Source of the DNA: Microbulbifer sp. MKSA007
GTDB lineage: Bacteria; Pseudomonadota; Gammaproteobacteria; Pseudomonadales; Cellvibrionaceae
Reading direction: 5' to 3'
Length of the DNA: 64,000 nucleotides
Assembly (NCBI GenBank): GCA_032615215.1
Contig: CP128433.1
Span: forward strand, 4,758,501 to 4,822,500
The notes beneath the pieces were generated by a model, which saw nothing but the letters and a program-made list of their open reading frames with translations, did no database searches and had not been told where the DNA came from. The translations under genes and the position numbers were made by a program. Below are positions 24,937-33,706 of the stretch, piece by piece (position 1 is the first letter of the stretch; every line of letters starts with the position of its first letter).

Positions 24937-26850
24937 ATGAAGAAGTTACATTCCCTGTTTATTGCCAAACTCCTTTCGGCTTCCCTACTGGGTGCTGCTC
25001 TATTCGGCACTGCCGGCTGCAGCCAGGATAGCAGCCCGGAAGAATTACAACCCGCTGAAAAAGTTGCGGAGAAAAAAGCCGTTATCTACCAAGTGCTACC
25101 GCGCTTATTTGGCAACACTAACAGTACCAACAAACCCTGGGGCACACTCGAAGAGAATGGTGTGGGCAAGTTCTCCGACTTTACCCCAAAAGCACTGAAT
25201 GAAATCCACGCGATGGGCGCCACCCATATCTGGTACACCGGCGCCCTGCACCACGCGCTCGTCGGCGACTACACCGAATACGGTATCAGTAACGATGATC
25301 CAGATGTGGTCAAAGGCCGCGCCGGCTCTCCCTATGCCATCAAGGATTACTACAGCGTAAACCCAGACCTGGCCAATAACCCAGCAGAGCGATTACAGGA
25401 ATTCCGCGCACTGGTGGAACGCAGCCACGCGGCCGGCCTGAAAGTAATTATCGATATAGTGCCTAACCATGTAGCCCGCGCCTATCATTCTCTCGATAAG
25501 CCCCAAGGCGTGCAGGATTTTGGAGCTGGCGACAACACCCAGGTCACCTATGCCCGCAACAACAATTTCTACTATGTGGTGGGCGAAGACTTCCGCGTGC
25601 CCGTTGCAGAAGACAGTTATCAGCCTCTCAATGGCGAGGCAAATGACCTTGTCGATGGGCAATTTATAGAAAGTCCAGCCAAATGGACCGGTAACGGCGC
25701 GCGCAGTGCACAACCTGCCATGCACGACTGGTATGAAACCGTCAAAATTAATTTTGGCGTTCGCCCCGATAACAGCAAGAACTTTTCTGAGCTACCCCAG
25801 GAGTATGCCGAGCGCGACTACCGGGCCCACGCCCAGTTTTGGGCAGACAAGAAAGTCCCGGATACCTGGAAAAAATTCCGCGATATCGCCCACTACTGGC
25901 TGGACTTTGGCGTGGACGGATTCCGCTATGATATGGCCGGTATGGTGCCGGTAGAATTCTGGAGCTACCTGAATTCCTCCATCAAAATGCGCAACCCCAA
26001 CACACTGCTACTTGCCGAAATCTATACTCCAGAGCGCTATCGGGATTATCTGCAGCTGGGCAAAATGGATTATCTCTACGATAAAGTCGGTACTTACGAT
26101 GCTATTCGTGCGGTCATGGAGAACAAGGGCAGCGCAGATAAAATCGCAGAGGTACAGGCAAGCCTGGTAGATATTTCCTCTCATATGTTGCGCTTTATGG
26201 AGAACCACGACGAGCAGCGTATTGCCAGCGCACAATTTTCTGGCAACCCAGAGGCAGGCAAACCTGCAATGCTGGTGTCTGCCACGCTCTCTCCAGCCCC
26301 TACCTTGGTTTACTTTGGCCAGGAGTTAGGAGAACCCGCCAACAAAGATACCGGCTTCGGCAAAGCCAGCCGCACCACCATTTTCGACTACTGGTCAGTA
26401 CCCAGTGTGCGCCGCTGGAACAATGAGGGCGCTTTTGACACTGCACTGCTGACAAAAGAAGAAAAAGAGCTGCGCAGCTTCTACCAACGCCTGCTTAATT
26501 TCTCCAAACAGAGCCCGGCCTTACTTGGCGATTACCTGGACTTGCACAGCTACAACCGCAAGCAAAACTCAGGCTATGGGGAAAAACAATTTTCCTTTGC
26601 CCGCTGGAACGAACATGAAAAATTGTTGGTAATCGCCAACTTCGATAACAGGGCAGTGGAGTTTGATTTTCAGTTGCCTACAGCACTTCTAGAGGCCTGG
26701 AAACTACAACCGGGCAGCTACCTGGCTGAAAGCCAGATATCCAATAAGGTGGCAAACCTTATCTTGGAAAAAGACCAAGCCTCCACAAAGATCCAGTTGG
26801 CCCCCTACGAAAGCCATATCTTTGCAATATCCACTGCCCCCCAGAAATAG
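24937..26850 (+). CDS. GH13 alpha-amylase-family lipoprotein
   Basis: 637 residues. Lipoprotein signal ending in GTAGC (Cys28) followed by SQDSS, so probably anchored in the outer membrane. The four GH13 regions are visible: IDIVPNHV (region I), DGFRYDMA with nucleophile Asp332, LLAEIYTP with acid/base Glu361, FMENHDEQR with Asp425. An inserted stretch of about 70 residues after region I (ARAYHSLDKPQGVQDFGAGD onward) is unlike typical amylases. Substrate is some alpha-glucan or maltodextrin; exact action unknown. Second gene after the GH31 enzyme; the two probably act together on oligosaccharides at the cell surface or in the periplasm. Confidence 0.85.
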   Translation: MKKLHSLFIAKLLSASLLGAALFGTAGCSQDSSPEELQPAEKVAEKKAVIYQVLPRLFGNTNSTNKPWGTLEENGVGKFSDFTPKALNEIHAMGATHIWYTGALHHALVGDYTEYGISNDDPDVVKGRAGSPYAIKDYYSVNPDLANNPAERLQEFRALVERSHAAGLKVIIDIVPNHVARAYHSLDKPQGVQDFGAGDNTQVTYARNNNFYYVVGEDFRVPVAEDSYQPLNGEANDLVDGQFIESPAKWTGNGARSAQPAMHDWYETVKINFGVRPDNSKNFSELPQEYAERDYRAHAQFWADKKVPDTWKKFRDIAHYWLDFGVDGFRYDMAGMVPVEFWSYLNSSIKMRNPNTLLLAEIYTPERYRDYLQLGKMDYLYDKVGTYDAIRAVMENKGSADKIAEVQASLVDISSHMLRFMENHDEQRIASAQFSGNPEAGKPAMLVSATLSPAPTLVYFGQELGEPANKDTGFGKASRTTIFDYWSVPSVRRWNNEGAFDTALLTKEEKELRSFYQRLLNFSKQSPALLGDYLDLHSYNRKQNSGYGEKQFSFARWNEHEKLLVIANFDNRAVEFDFQLPTALLEAWKLQPGSYLAESQISNKVANLILEKDQASTKIQLAPYESHIFAISTAPQK

Positions 26851-26861
26851 CCACTCAGCCC

Positions 26862-26883
26862 TGGAGGGGATTACTCCCCTCCA
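26862..26883. terminator. Hairpin after the GH31-GH13 operon
   Basis: GGAGGGGA, TTAC loop, TCCCCTCC, 12 bp after the stop. No T run, so possibly a weak or Rho-assisted end. Confidence 0.45.
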
Positions 26884-26976
26884 AGAGCGCTTAAGCACAG
26901 CAATTTATACCCACCCTACCCCCTTTCTCACAACATAATCCCGACAATTCCTAACCATACTCATCAGGTAACTCGC

Positions 26977-27028
26977 TTGACATAAACACTACTCCATGTA
27001 TATTGCTCACAATTATATTGTGCACAAT
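26977..27028 (+). promoter_or_regulatory. Promoter with overlapping palindromic operators
   Basis: TTGACA (26977-26982), 16-bp spacer, TATATT (26999-27004). Around the expected start of transcription lie two overlapping palindromes, CACAATTATATTGTG (27008-27022) and ATTGTGCACAAT (27017-27028). This placement fits a repressor, and the ATTGTG-type repeats resemble MarR/OhrR-family sites. Confidence 0.6.
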
Positions 27029-27065
27029 TTAAATAAAAGCCGAAATTGATATGCAAGGGGACATT

Positions 27066-27698
27066 ATGAACCGACAACATAGCCGCTATTTTTCACTACT
27101 AAACCTAATTTTGGCTGCACTTTTAGCATCAGTAGCACTTCCTGCAATGGCTGAAACTAACAAGGCTGAACAGAGCGAAGCACCTATCCAGGTGACAAAC
27201 GAGACTTTTAACTGCATCCGAGATATGACCAAGGTGCGGGGGTTTTATGTGGATAATTTACTGGGAGATCTGGATGGGACTCTAGAGGTCGCAAACTCCA
27301 GCACTGGAGGTGTTTATCCTCCTGGATCAGTGGTCCAGTTAGTACCCGGGGAAGTGATGGTCAAACACCAAAAAGGCTTTAACCCCGCCACTAAAGATTG
27401 GGAGTTTTTTGAACTGGATGTTTCTGAGGAAGGCAGCAAAATCCGTAAGCGAGGTTTTGTTGATGTAGTTAACCGTTTTGGAGGTAACTGCTTTGCCTGT
27501 CATGTCCAGGCCAAACCGCAGTGGGATTTAATTTGCGAGACCGGACACGGCTGTGAACCCATACCACTGACAAAAGAAATACTGGCCTTACTGCAAAAAA
27601 CCGATCCTCGTTGTGAATCGAACCCAGAGTTAAATCAAGAAGAGATTGCAAAATTGCAGGCGTTACAACAAGCACTGCTGGCTAAAGAAAATAAATAA
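27066..27698 (+). CDS. Exported cytochrome P460-like heme protein
   Basis: 210 residues from the ATG at 27066 (AAGGGGA 5-10 bases upstream; an upstream in-frame ATG at 27051 is less likely). Signal peptide ends near LPAMAE. The mature protein matches a cytochrome P460-like pattern: VRGFYVDNLLGDLDGTLEVA, YPPGSVVQLVPGEVMVKHQ, DWEFFELDVSEEG, and the heme-binding NCFACH (Cys142, Cys145, His146) followed by a second Cys pair (ICETGHGCEP). Periplasmic c-type heme protein; P460 enzymes oxidise hydroxylamine or are linked to NO, but many relatives have no known activity. It has its own palindrome-controlled promoter, so it is probably inducible. Confidence 0.75.
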   Translation: MNRQHSRYFSLLNLILAALLASVALPAMAETNKAEQSEAPIQVTNETFNCIRDMTKVRGFYVDNLLGDLDGTLEVANSSTGGVYPPGSVVQLVPGEVMVKHQKGFNPATKDWEFFELDVSEEGSKIRKRGFVDVVNRFGGNCFACHVQAKPQWDLICETGHGCEPIPLTKEILALLQKTDPRCESNPELNQEEIAKLQALQQALLAKENK

Positions 27699-27701
27699 CT
27701 A

Positions 27702-27740
27702 AAGAAGCCTGCAGACCAACTTCCTGGCCTGCAGGCTCTT
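27702..27740. terminator. Bidirectional terminator
   Basis: AGCCTGCAG ... CTGCAGGCT with further pairing (ACC/TGG), flanked by AAAGA and TCTTAT, between convergent genes. Confidence 0.7.
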
Positions 27741-27745
27741 ATCAA

Positions 27746-30298
27746 TTACAGTGCAATCACACTATAAATCATGGTTTGATCATTCACCTGCACCTTGTAG
27801 CTTCCGCTTACAGAAGTGTAGATATCAGACCCACCCTGCTCCAAGTCGCCATCGGAGTCGCTATCGCCGTAGTTTTCACTCCAGTCAGCATTAACATCGA
27901 ACTTGAAACGCTGCTGCGATTGACCATCAAAATTTACCTGGATTTCCCAGGTGTTGTCGGCCACTAATTCCATAGCATCAGCACCCCAACTATTTGGTGT
28001 GCCACGGAAATAAAGTGAGGAAAAGTTGGATGCGTAACTACCACAGTCTGCACAGGTCAGGCTGTAGCTCAGGGTTTCATCATTAACCTCAACAATATAG
28101 GTACCTGATACATCGGTGTAGATATCATCCCCACCCTGCTCCAGAGAGCCGTCCGCATTGTTATCCCCGTAGTTTTCAGCCCAGTCACTGCTGACATCAA
28201 ACTTAAAGCGCTGGTTACTGCTGCCATCAAACACCACAGTGGCACGCCAGGTATTATCTGCAACGAGGGTCATCGCCTGAGTGCCCCAGCTATTGGGCGT
28301 ACCGCGGAAATTTAATGCCGTAAAGTTTTGAGCATAACCAGCATTGGGATCAGTCACGGTAATGGTTGCCGTAGCACTATCGGTTAAGCCATCGTTGTCA
28401 GTAACAGTGACTGTCTCGGTATAAGTGCCCGCACTGGCGAAGCTCAAAGTTTTCGAGGAAGAACTACCACCACTGCTCCAGCTATAGGAAATCACACTAC
28501 CGTCGCTATCAGTAGAGCTGCTGGCATCCAGGGTGACACTCTGATTGACTTCTATTGTGCTGGATACTGGAGTCACACTTGCAGTGGGTGCTTGCTGGGA
28601 AGAGACCTCGGTGATCGAATAGGCCAGAGTCTCATCATTTACTTCAATTAAGTAGTTACCGGTTACAGAGGTATAGATATCTTCTCCGGTTTGATCCAGC
28701 GTGCCATCAGCACCATCGTCACCGTAATTTTCGGCCCAGTCACCATAGATATCCAACTTAAAGCGTTGGTCCGCCTGGCCATCAAAATTAACCACCAATT
28801 GCCAGGTATTATCTGCTACCAATTCAAAAGCCGTCGCTTCCCAATTATTTGCTGTGCCACGGAAATAAAGGCTGGGGAAACCTGTACCAGAACATTCATC
28901 ACCACAGGGACCAGATAGCTGCCCACCGTGAATGGCAGCAGCGGAATAAGCTGCAACATTGAAAGTTGCATAGCCATTGCTGCCTACGGAAATAACGTCG
29001 CCGCTGCACTCATCATCTCCCGCCAGGACATTGCAGTAGTCCCCAGCAGGAAGGCCTGTATACAGTGTCTGGCTGAGAGAGTTGCCCTCGTTATTGATAA
29101 CGACATAGCCTTTATCACCGCGTCCAAAGGCAATCTGGTTATCTCCGTTATCCCACCAATTTTCCATACTGGTGCCGTCGGTGTAGTTACGGAAACCCAC
29201 CATATTGGCAATATTGCCCCATCGGTGCTGACATACCCATTCGTTGTTTTCACAACTCTCCGGACCAGTATTGGGGGGACCAATATCCGTATCGGTAAAG
29301 TCATAACCTGACATTACCTTCGGATAGCCATAGGGGTGTGCCAACATAAAAACATTGGCCAGGTTATACTTGTAGCCATCGTGATAGGTCAGGTTACCGC
29401 CACCCCCGTGGCCACGTTCACGATCGTGGTTGTCAATAAAGTGAACTGCATCGCTGGAAGATAAAAGTCCCCAACTCTCGCCAATACTGGCGAGGTTTTT
29501 AATTTGTCCGTTAAAATTACTCGCTACATCAGTGCCGTACTTAAATTCAGTCACACGGCCCAGGAATGTATAATTTGATGGCTGGATTTCAGAGGCTTCG
29601 CCAGCTGCGCCGATAACTTCAGAAAAGATCCAGGGATTACCAGCTTTACTCATGATGCTGTACATATCGCTGGGAGACATATGCTTAACCGCATCTACAC
29701 GGAAACCATCAACGCCCATACCCTGTAATTTATTTAGGTAATCGGCCAGGGTCTGCTGAACATAACTGGAACCAGTATCCAAATCTGGAAGTCCACTCAA
29801 GCGGCAATTCCAGACATTATTTGCATCGCTATAGTTATCAATAGTGCAATCGGAGTGATAATCCCAAGAGGAAAACTCACCGGGGTGATTCAACAGTGTC
29901 CACTCGGTGCCACCCCAACCCGTGCCTCCACCATTCCAGGCCGCCGTATGGTTGATGACTACATCTGCGTAGACTTTTACACCCGCCGCATTACAGCGGC
30001 TGATCATGCTCTGTAACTCAGCCTCAGTACCGCTGCGGCTGGTCAGGTTAGTGTAGGAAACCGGCTGGTAGCGCGCCCACCAGGTGGAGTGGCTGATATG
30101 TTCATGGGGCGGGGAGATCTGCACCGCATCAAAACCTTTCGGCCCCAGGAACTCCTCACATTCACTGGCGATATCATTCCAGCTCCATTCAAACAGGTGT
30201 ACAAAGGCTGTACCTGCGCTGGCATGGGTACTGGAAATGGCTCCGAGTACGATACTCGCGCCTCCCAGAAGCCCTTTTAACGGAAATTGTTTTTTCAT
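27746..30298 (-). CDS. Secreted alpha-amylase, GH13 with three starch-binding-like modules and a PKD domain
   Basis: 850 residues from the ATG at 30298 (GGAAAG upstream); the frame extends 26 codons further without support. Signal peptide to THASAG. Residues about 30-470 are a GH13 domain close to animal-type, chloride-dependent amylases such as that of Pseudoalteromonas: HLFEWSWNDIA, VVINHTA, GFRVDAVKHM (Asp202 nucleophile), IFSEVIG (Glu227 acid/base), FIDNHDRERG (Asp292). Then three copies of a module of about 95 residues (LYFRGTANNWEAT..., DWAENYGD, DIYTSVTG) at about 472-565, 656-750 and 757-850. A PKD domain (about 570-655, ASSSTDSDGSVISYSWSSGG) sits between the first and second. The modules probably bind starch. 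Operator copy B lies 549 bp upstream. Confidence 0.9.
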   Translation of the reverse strand: MKKQFPLKGLLGGASIVLGAISSTHASAGTAFVHLFEWSWNDIASECEEFLGPKGFDAVQISPPHEHISHSTWWARYQPVSYTNLTSRSGTEAELQSMISRCNAAGVKVYADVVINHTAAWNGGGTGWGGTEWTLLNHPGEFSSWDYHSDCTIDNYSDANNVWNCRLSGLPDLDTGSSYVQQTLADYLNKLQGMGVDGFRVDAVKHMSPSDMYSIMSKAGNPWIFSEVIGAAGEASEIQPSNYTFLGRVTEFKYGTDVASNFNGQIKNLASIGESWGLLSSSDAVHFIDNHDRERGHGGGGNLTYHDGYKYNLANVFMLAHPYGYPKVMSGYDFTDTDIGPPNTGPESCENNEWVCQHRWGNIANMVGFRNYTDGTSMENWWDNGDNQIAFGRGDKGYVVINNEGNSLSQTLYTGLPAGDYCNVLAGDDECSGDVISVGSNGYATFNVAAYSAAAIHGGQLSGPCGDECSGTGFPSLYFRGTANNWEATAFELVADNTWQLVVNFDGQADQRFKLDIYGDWAENYGDDGADGTLDQTGEDIYTSVTGNYLIEVNDETLAYSITEVSSQQAPTASVTPVSSTIEVNQSVTLDASSSTDSDGSVISYSWSSGGSSSSKTLSFASAGTYTETVTVTDNDGLTDSATATITVTDPNAGYAQNFTALNFRGTPNSWGTQAMTLVADNTWRATVVFDGSSNQRFKFDVSSDWAENYGDNNADGSLEQGGDDIYTDVSGTYIVEVNDETLSYSLTCADCGSYASNFSSLYFRGTPNSWGADAMELVADNTWEIQVNFDGQSQQRFKFDVNADWSENYGDSDSDGDLEQGGSDIYTSVSGSYKVQVNDQTMIYSVIAL

Positions 30299-31031
30299 TT
30301 TAGCTTTCCTTTTTCTCTCATCTGTAGTCGTTATCTTTTTTGTATAAAGAGAACCCCGGAGGCAGTTGCCTACCAATGATTAATGGTTCTCCATTTCTAC
30401 ATAAGTAGGGTCAACTTATAAGCACACCTTTTCCCAGGCACTTGCAAATACTTGGATTGCATTCGCCCCACAGTAGGGGCTAGAAATATTCTCCTCAGGC
30501 GACACAACCAATAGGCATTCGCTCAAGAAAAGAATCTGTGGGAAGCACCGCAAGCGGCGAAGAAAAGTTCAGGCTTATCATCACAGGTGACCATTTATTA
30601 TTTTTTGCAATTCAAGCCGGATATTTGGAAACCCCAACTACGCAGTATCTAAACCGCTGGATTTCAATACCCGACCAATTGATCACTCATCCTGAGATAT
30701 CCACAGACCACCAAAGGCATCAATAAACCGGTAGTGTGTGAACAGATACCGAACAGCAGCGGTAATATGCACCTCCTGTGCTACTGCAAACCCGAAATTA
30801 CAACTATTCGGGCATTTGGAAGGCTAATAATCAGTGCTTGAGAGCACATCCTCCCTATAGGGGGCGTAGTAGATATTTGTGCTACAGGTCTAAATAGCGA
30901 AGAGAATTTGGCTTTTAAGACCAAAATTTAAACAGACGGGAAAACAGAATCACTCACAACTCTAGCTTTAAATGCTTGAAGTAATGACGGTATGTGAGCA
31001 CTTCTTAGCGATGACTCTAGATAGATAGAAA
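30299..31031. other. Intergenic stretch upstream of the amylase
   Basis: No gene recognised. Contains operator copy B at 30847-30869 and a short inverted repeat GCCCC/GGGGC at 30465-30480. Confidence 0.5.
30847..30869. promoter_or_regulatory. Palindromic operator, copy B
   Basis: CATCCTCCC, spacer TATA, GGGGGCGTAG. Both halves are identical to copy C at 36349; only the 4-nt spacer differs. Its distance to the amylase ATG (549 bp) is much larger than for the other copies. Confidence 0.65.
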
Positions 31032-31440
31032 TTAATACCCCAGATATTTCTTAGTTATTCCATGAGCATAATCGCAGTGTTCATCAAACTCACTTACAGG
31101 CCAATCTCGAAACTCCAGTAGATCCTGACCTATTTCTGATATCTCATCAGATAGCTCAAGTTGAGCCAACCAGTTTGCAAGAATTGCACCCACACCCTAA
31201 TTGGCACCAATCAGGATTCCGCTAATAGAGCCTGTAGAATCTAAATCGCCATCGTGATTAACAGCCATCAGCAACGCTTCTTTGAAGCTTGGAGCTTTAA
31301 GGGCACAGTAAACTGAAATAACAAGAGCCTCTTCAGCCACCCAACCTTCCCCCACCTGTTCAATCGCCCGACCTCAAGGTCTATCTCCACGAGCAAGCTC
31401 TTCAGCCAACTCTATAGCTATAGCGTCTCCATATGATTTG
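31032..31440 (-). pseudogene. ADP-ribosylglycohydrolase (DraG family) C-terminal relic
   Basis: On the minus strand one frame reads YGDAIAIELAEELARGDRP, stop, GRAIEQVGEGWVAEEALVIS, VYCALKAPSFKEALLMAVNH, DGDLDSTGSISGILIGAN, stop, GVGAILANWLAQLELSDEIS and on to a normal stop at 31032. The NHDGDLDSTG segment is the magnesium-binding hallmark of the DraG/ADP-ribosylglycohydrolase family, which removes ADP-ribose from proteins. Two in-frame stops and the missing N-terminal half mean it is not functional. No partner ADP-ribosyltransferase was seen. Confidence 0.65.
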
Positions 31441-31604
31441 GATGTTTACACAGCTCCGTTATAGCTGTAGTAATGCCTTGTTTACCGTAGTCTAGAGTAA
31501 TATTGCATCCAGGATATCGAGAAAATCGACATAATCCTGCATTATGTGCGCTGGGCTTACAAGAAATTACTCGACTGTTCGACAAGTGTAAATGGAGGCA
31601 GTAA

Positions 31605-31934
31605 TTGAAATTTAGCAAGCGGCAAGTAACTTTTCTTTCACTTGCCTTATTATCTGGATTTGTTGCATGGTACGCTCTCGGTGCTGCATCTTCTTGTGCT
31701 CATTTTGATATTAAAGATTTTTGCAAAGGCGTATTTACTGTTGCACAAGATGAAATGGTGCTAAGCGAAAAGTTAAACTGCTTCCGGCTAGCCGAGTTAT
31801 CTAGTTCGCTATGCGACTACACTTTCAAACTGGGTATAGGTGCGCTAGCCCTGGGTATATCGACGTTAATAATTAGCATTAGAGAATTAATCTACTCAAA
31901 TGTCGTAGACAACTGGAATATCGAAAATTCATAA
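31605..31934 (+). CDS. Small membrane protein, possible stray cassette gene
   Basis: 109 residues from a TTG at 31605 with GGAGG 7 bases upstream. Two hydrophobic segments (about 8-27 and 74-95) flank a loop with four Cys (SSCAHFDIKDFCKG, KLNCFRLAELSSSLC), which would sit in the periplasm and could form two disulphides. No family recognised. Its low GC and the attC-like sequences that follow it suggest it came in as an integron cassette. Confidence 0.65.
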   Translation: MKFSKRQVTFLSLALLSGFVAWYALGAASSCAHFDIKDFCKGVFTVAQDEMVLSEKLNCFRLAELSSSLCDYTFKLGIGALALGISTLIISIRELIYSNVVDNWNIENS

Positions 31935-32020
31935 TAAATTAATGAAAGTCACTCCGACAGGGCTGGAGCTTCACTTCGCAGTTTCTCTGTAACGCTTAAA
32001 CCTTTTATAGCGCGTTATGA
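31925..32020 (+). repeat. Possible attC, right half only clear
   Basis: The right end GCGCGTTATGAGCC matches the end of attC 9 (GCGTTATGAGCC), but the left core near CATAATAAATT is poor. Confidence 0.35.
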
Positions 32021-32202
32021 GCCAAGTAGAATGAATAAAGAAATTGCTAATTGATAAATAGCATATAACTAGTCAATGAACTACTCCTCTTCGACATTTC
32101 AGGACTTACATTTCGTCTAACTACGTTTTAGGTACACAATGTGGTTACCTCAATACTCAGAGACTAGATTTGTGTCAGTTTAGTCAGTAGCTAAAAATAC
32201 GT

Positions 32203-32281
32203 ATAACAAGCGACGGTACAAATACACGTTTTGCGTTTTGGACTCTCTACAAGTCGCTAGCAAAAGGAGCGGGCGTTAAAC
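32203..32281 (+). repeat. Orphan attC site
   Basis: Left core TATAACAAGCGAC, right core GGGCGTTAAAC, internal GCGAC/GTCGC pairing, about 79 bp. All features of an attC, 24 kb away from the array. Confidence 0.65.
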
Positions 32282-32695
32282 ATAGAAACTTTCTAAAAAC
32301 ACTTCAATTTGTCACTTAAACACCCAAATCACTTAGTTTATCTACCTACCTCCTACAGCAGATGTGGCAATCTGCCATACAAAACCTGCTATGCATCTAA
32401 GCTATTGCGGTAGATAATTTTGATTAGTTCCTCAGACTGCAGGCTCAAGTTTTGGCATAGTGTATCTGAAGGAAATTACCTTACAACTTGGCACCATAGC
32501 TTCATTCAAGTGTGATCTCACCTTATCAGTAGAGAAAGTAATGTATTTTCCTTGTAAACTTACCGGGCAGTGAACATGTAGTTCATTCCATCTGCACTAA
32601 CTATAAAACCGCTCAGCCGGTAACTGAAATAGACAGCTAGGGCTCGATCCCTACTGTGAAGCTTCAGCTTTTATATTCAAATTAAGGGGAAAAGG
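32282..32695. other. Intergenic stretch after the orphan attC
   Basis: No gene recognised. The last 15 bases hold the ribosome site (AAGGGGAAAAGG) of the next gene. Confidence 0.45.
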
Positions 32696-33235
32696 ATGAA
32701 ATTTTTCAAAGGGATAAAGGTATTTTGCCTTGCAGTGACACTTTTAGCTTTATACGGATGTGGTGTCGCACACGTAAAAACAGACGTTCAAGCGCAAAGT
32801 TTTGAAGACTATAAAAATATATTAATACAAGACGTAAGGGTGTACTCAAATGAAAGTGCAGCCAAAAACAATAGTGCCCTACAGGAAAAAATGAAAAGTT
32901 GGGAGCTCCATACCCGCAGTGAACTCGAGGAATTTGCCAGAGAGAGCGATTATCAACTCGTCAATTCCTTAGATGAAGCTGAAGGCAAGACTTTGCTCGT
33001 TGATCTTGATGTGAAGGTTCAATACGGAAATCGCGCATTGCGCTGGGCTGTTGGCTTTGGCGCAGGAAAGGGAGGCGTTGACTCTGTCCTGACTGTTAAG
33101 GACTCCGAAACCGGTGATGTTAAATACAAGGCTCACGCCGATAGTGATCTGTCCGTGGGCGGTGCAGGTGGAGATATTGGCGCTGTACTTAAGAAAAATA
33201 TCAAAGCGCTCATTGACCAGTATCGGGAAGTCTAA
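32696..33235 (+). CDS. Lipoprotein, DUF4410-like
   Basis: 179 residues. Lipoprotein signal with lipobox LYGC (Cys about 22) followed by GVAHVKTD. The pattern IQDVRVYSNESAAKNN..., LLVDLDVKVQYGNRALRW, AVGFGAGKGGVDSVLTVKDS followed by an Ala/Gly-rich end resembles DUF4410 lipoproteins. In that family the C-terminal glycine-rich segment is conserved; no biochemical role is known to me. Good ribosome site upstream. A hairpin follows after about 20 bp, so it is probably transcribed alone. Confidence 0.75.
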   Translation: MKFFKGIKVFCLAVTLLALYGCGVAHVKTDVQAQSFEDYKNILIQDVRVYSNESAAKNNSALQEKMKSWELHTRSELEEFARESDYQLVNSLDEAEGKTLLVDLDVKVQYGNRALRWAVGFGAGKGGVDSVLTVKDSETGDVKYKAHADSDLSVGGAGGDIGAVLKKNIKALIDQYREV

Positions 33236-33254
33236 ACCTTACGAATTGAGCACT

Positions 33255-33282
33255 AGGGACGCGCGTATAGTGCGCGCTCCCT
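33255..33282 (+). terminator. Hairpin after the DUF4410-like gene
   Basis: AGGGACGCGC and GCGCGCTCCCT pair around a short loop, followed by CTTC only. Plausible but without T run. Confidence 0.4.
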
Positions 33283-33706
33283 CTTCACCGAGTAAGTTTC
33301 TTTGGGAAAGACTAAAAGAACCGATCACGGCTTAACTCAAAGAGCCTGTAGCCGATAGTTACTTATGGTGTTGTAGTTAGCCCCCCACTCTCTAAGTAAT
33401 TCCAATCCCAACATACTCCAACCAGCTCTCAATAACGCTACCAGGCAAGAATACATTTTGAATTCTGGTCACCCGCATTTTGGTTGTGGTAGGGCTTGCA
33501 CGCGCTACCTATAAACTTGATCTACCTCAATACCCCCACCCCCAACTTCGCCATTATGCGCAACAAAATTATTCGATGAGATAGGCGCCAAATTCGACAA
33601 ATGGGACAGTCAGGTACTCGGGCTGACCACCCCATCATGATAGATTAGACCTCTTGGTCAACTGCAGGTCGCACTGGCCAGTAACACGCTTAGTTGAGGA
33701 GAAAAA
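33283..33706. other. Intergenic stretch upstream of the stress protein
   Basis: No gene. TTGATCTACCTCAA at 33517-33530 matches the FNR/Anr consensus TTGAT-N4-ATCAA with one mismatch; it lies 177 bp before the next start. Weak evidence for oxygen control. Confidence 0.3.

Noticed and set aside
26862..26883. GGAGGGGA/TCCCCTCC hairpin as an operator
   Set aside because: Half-sites point the opposite way from the operator and it lies after a stop codon; a transcript end is more likely.
30465..30480. GCCCC/GGGGC inverted repeat as a fifth copy of the operator
   Set aside because: Lacks the CATCCT flank and has a 6-nt spacer, so it does not match the pattern.
30538..30726. Open frame of 62 codons upstream of the amylase
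   Set aside because: No ribosome site and no recognisable features; probably chance.
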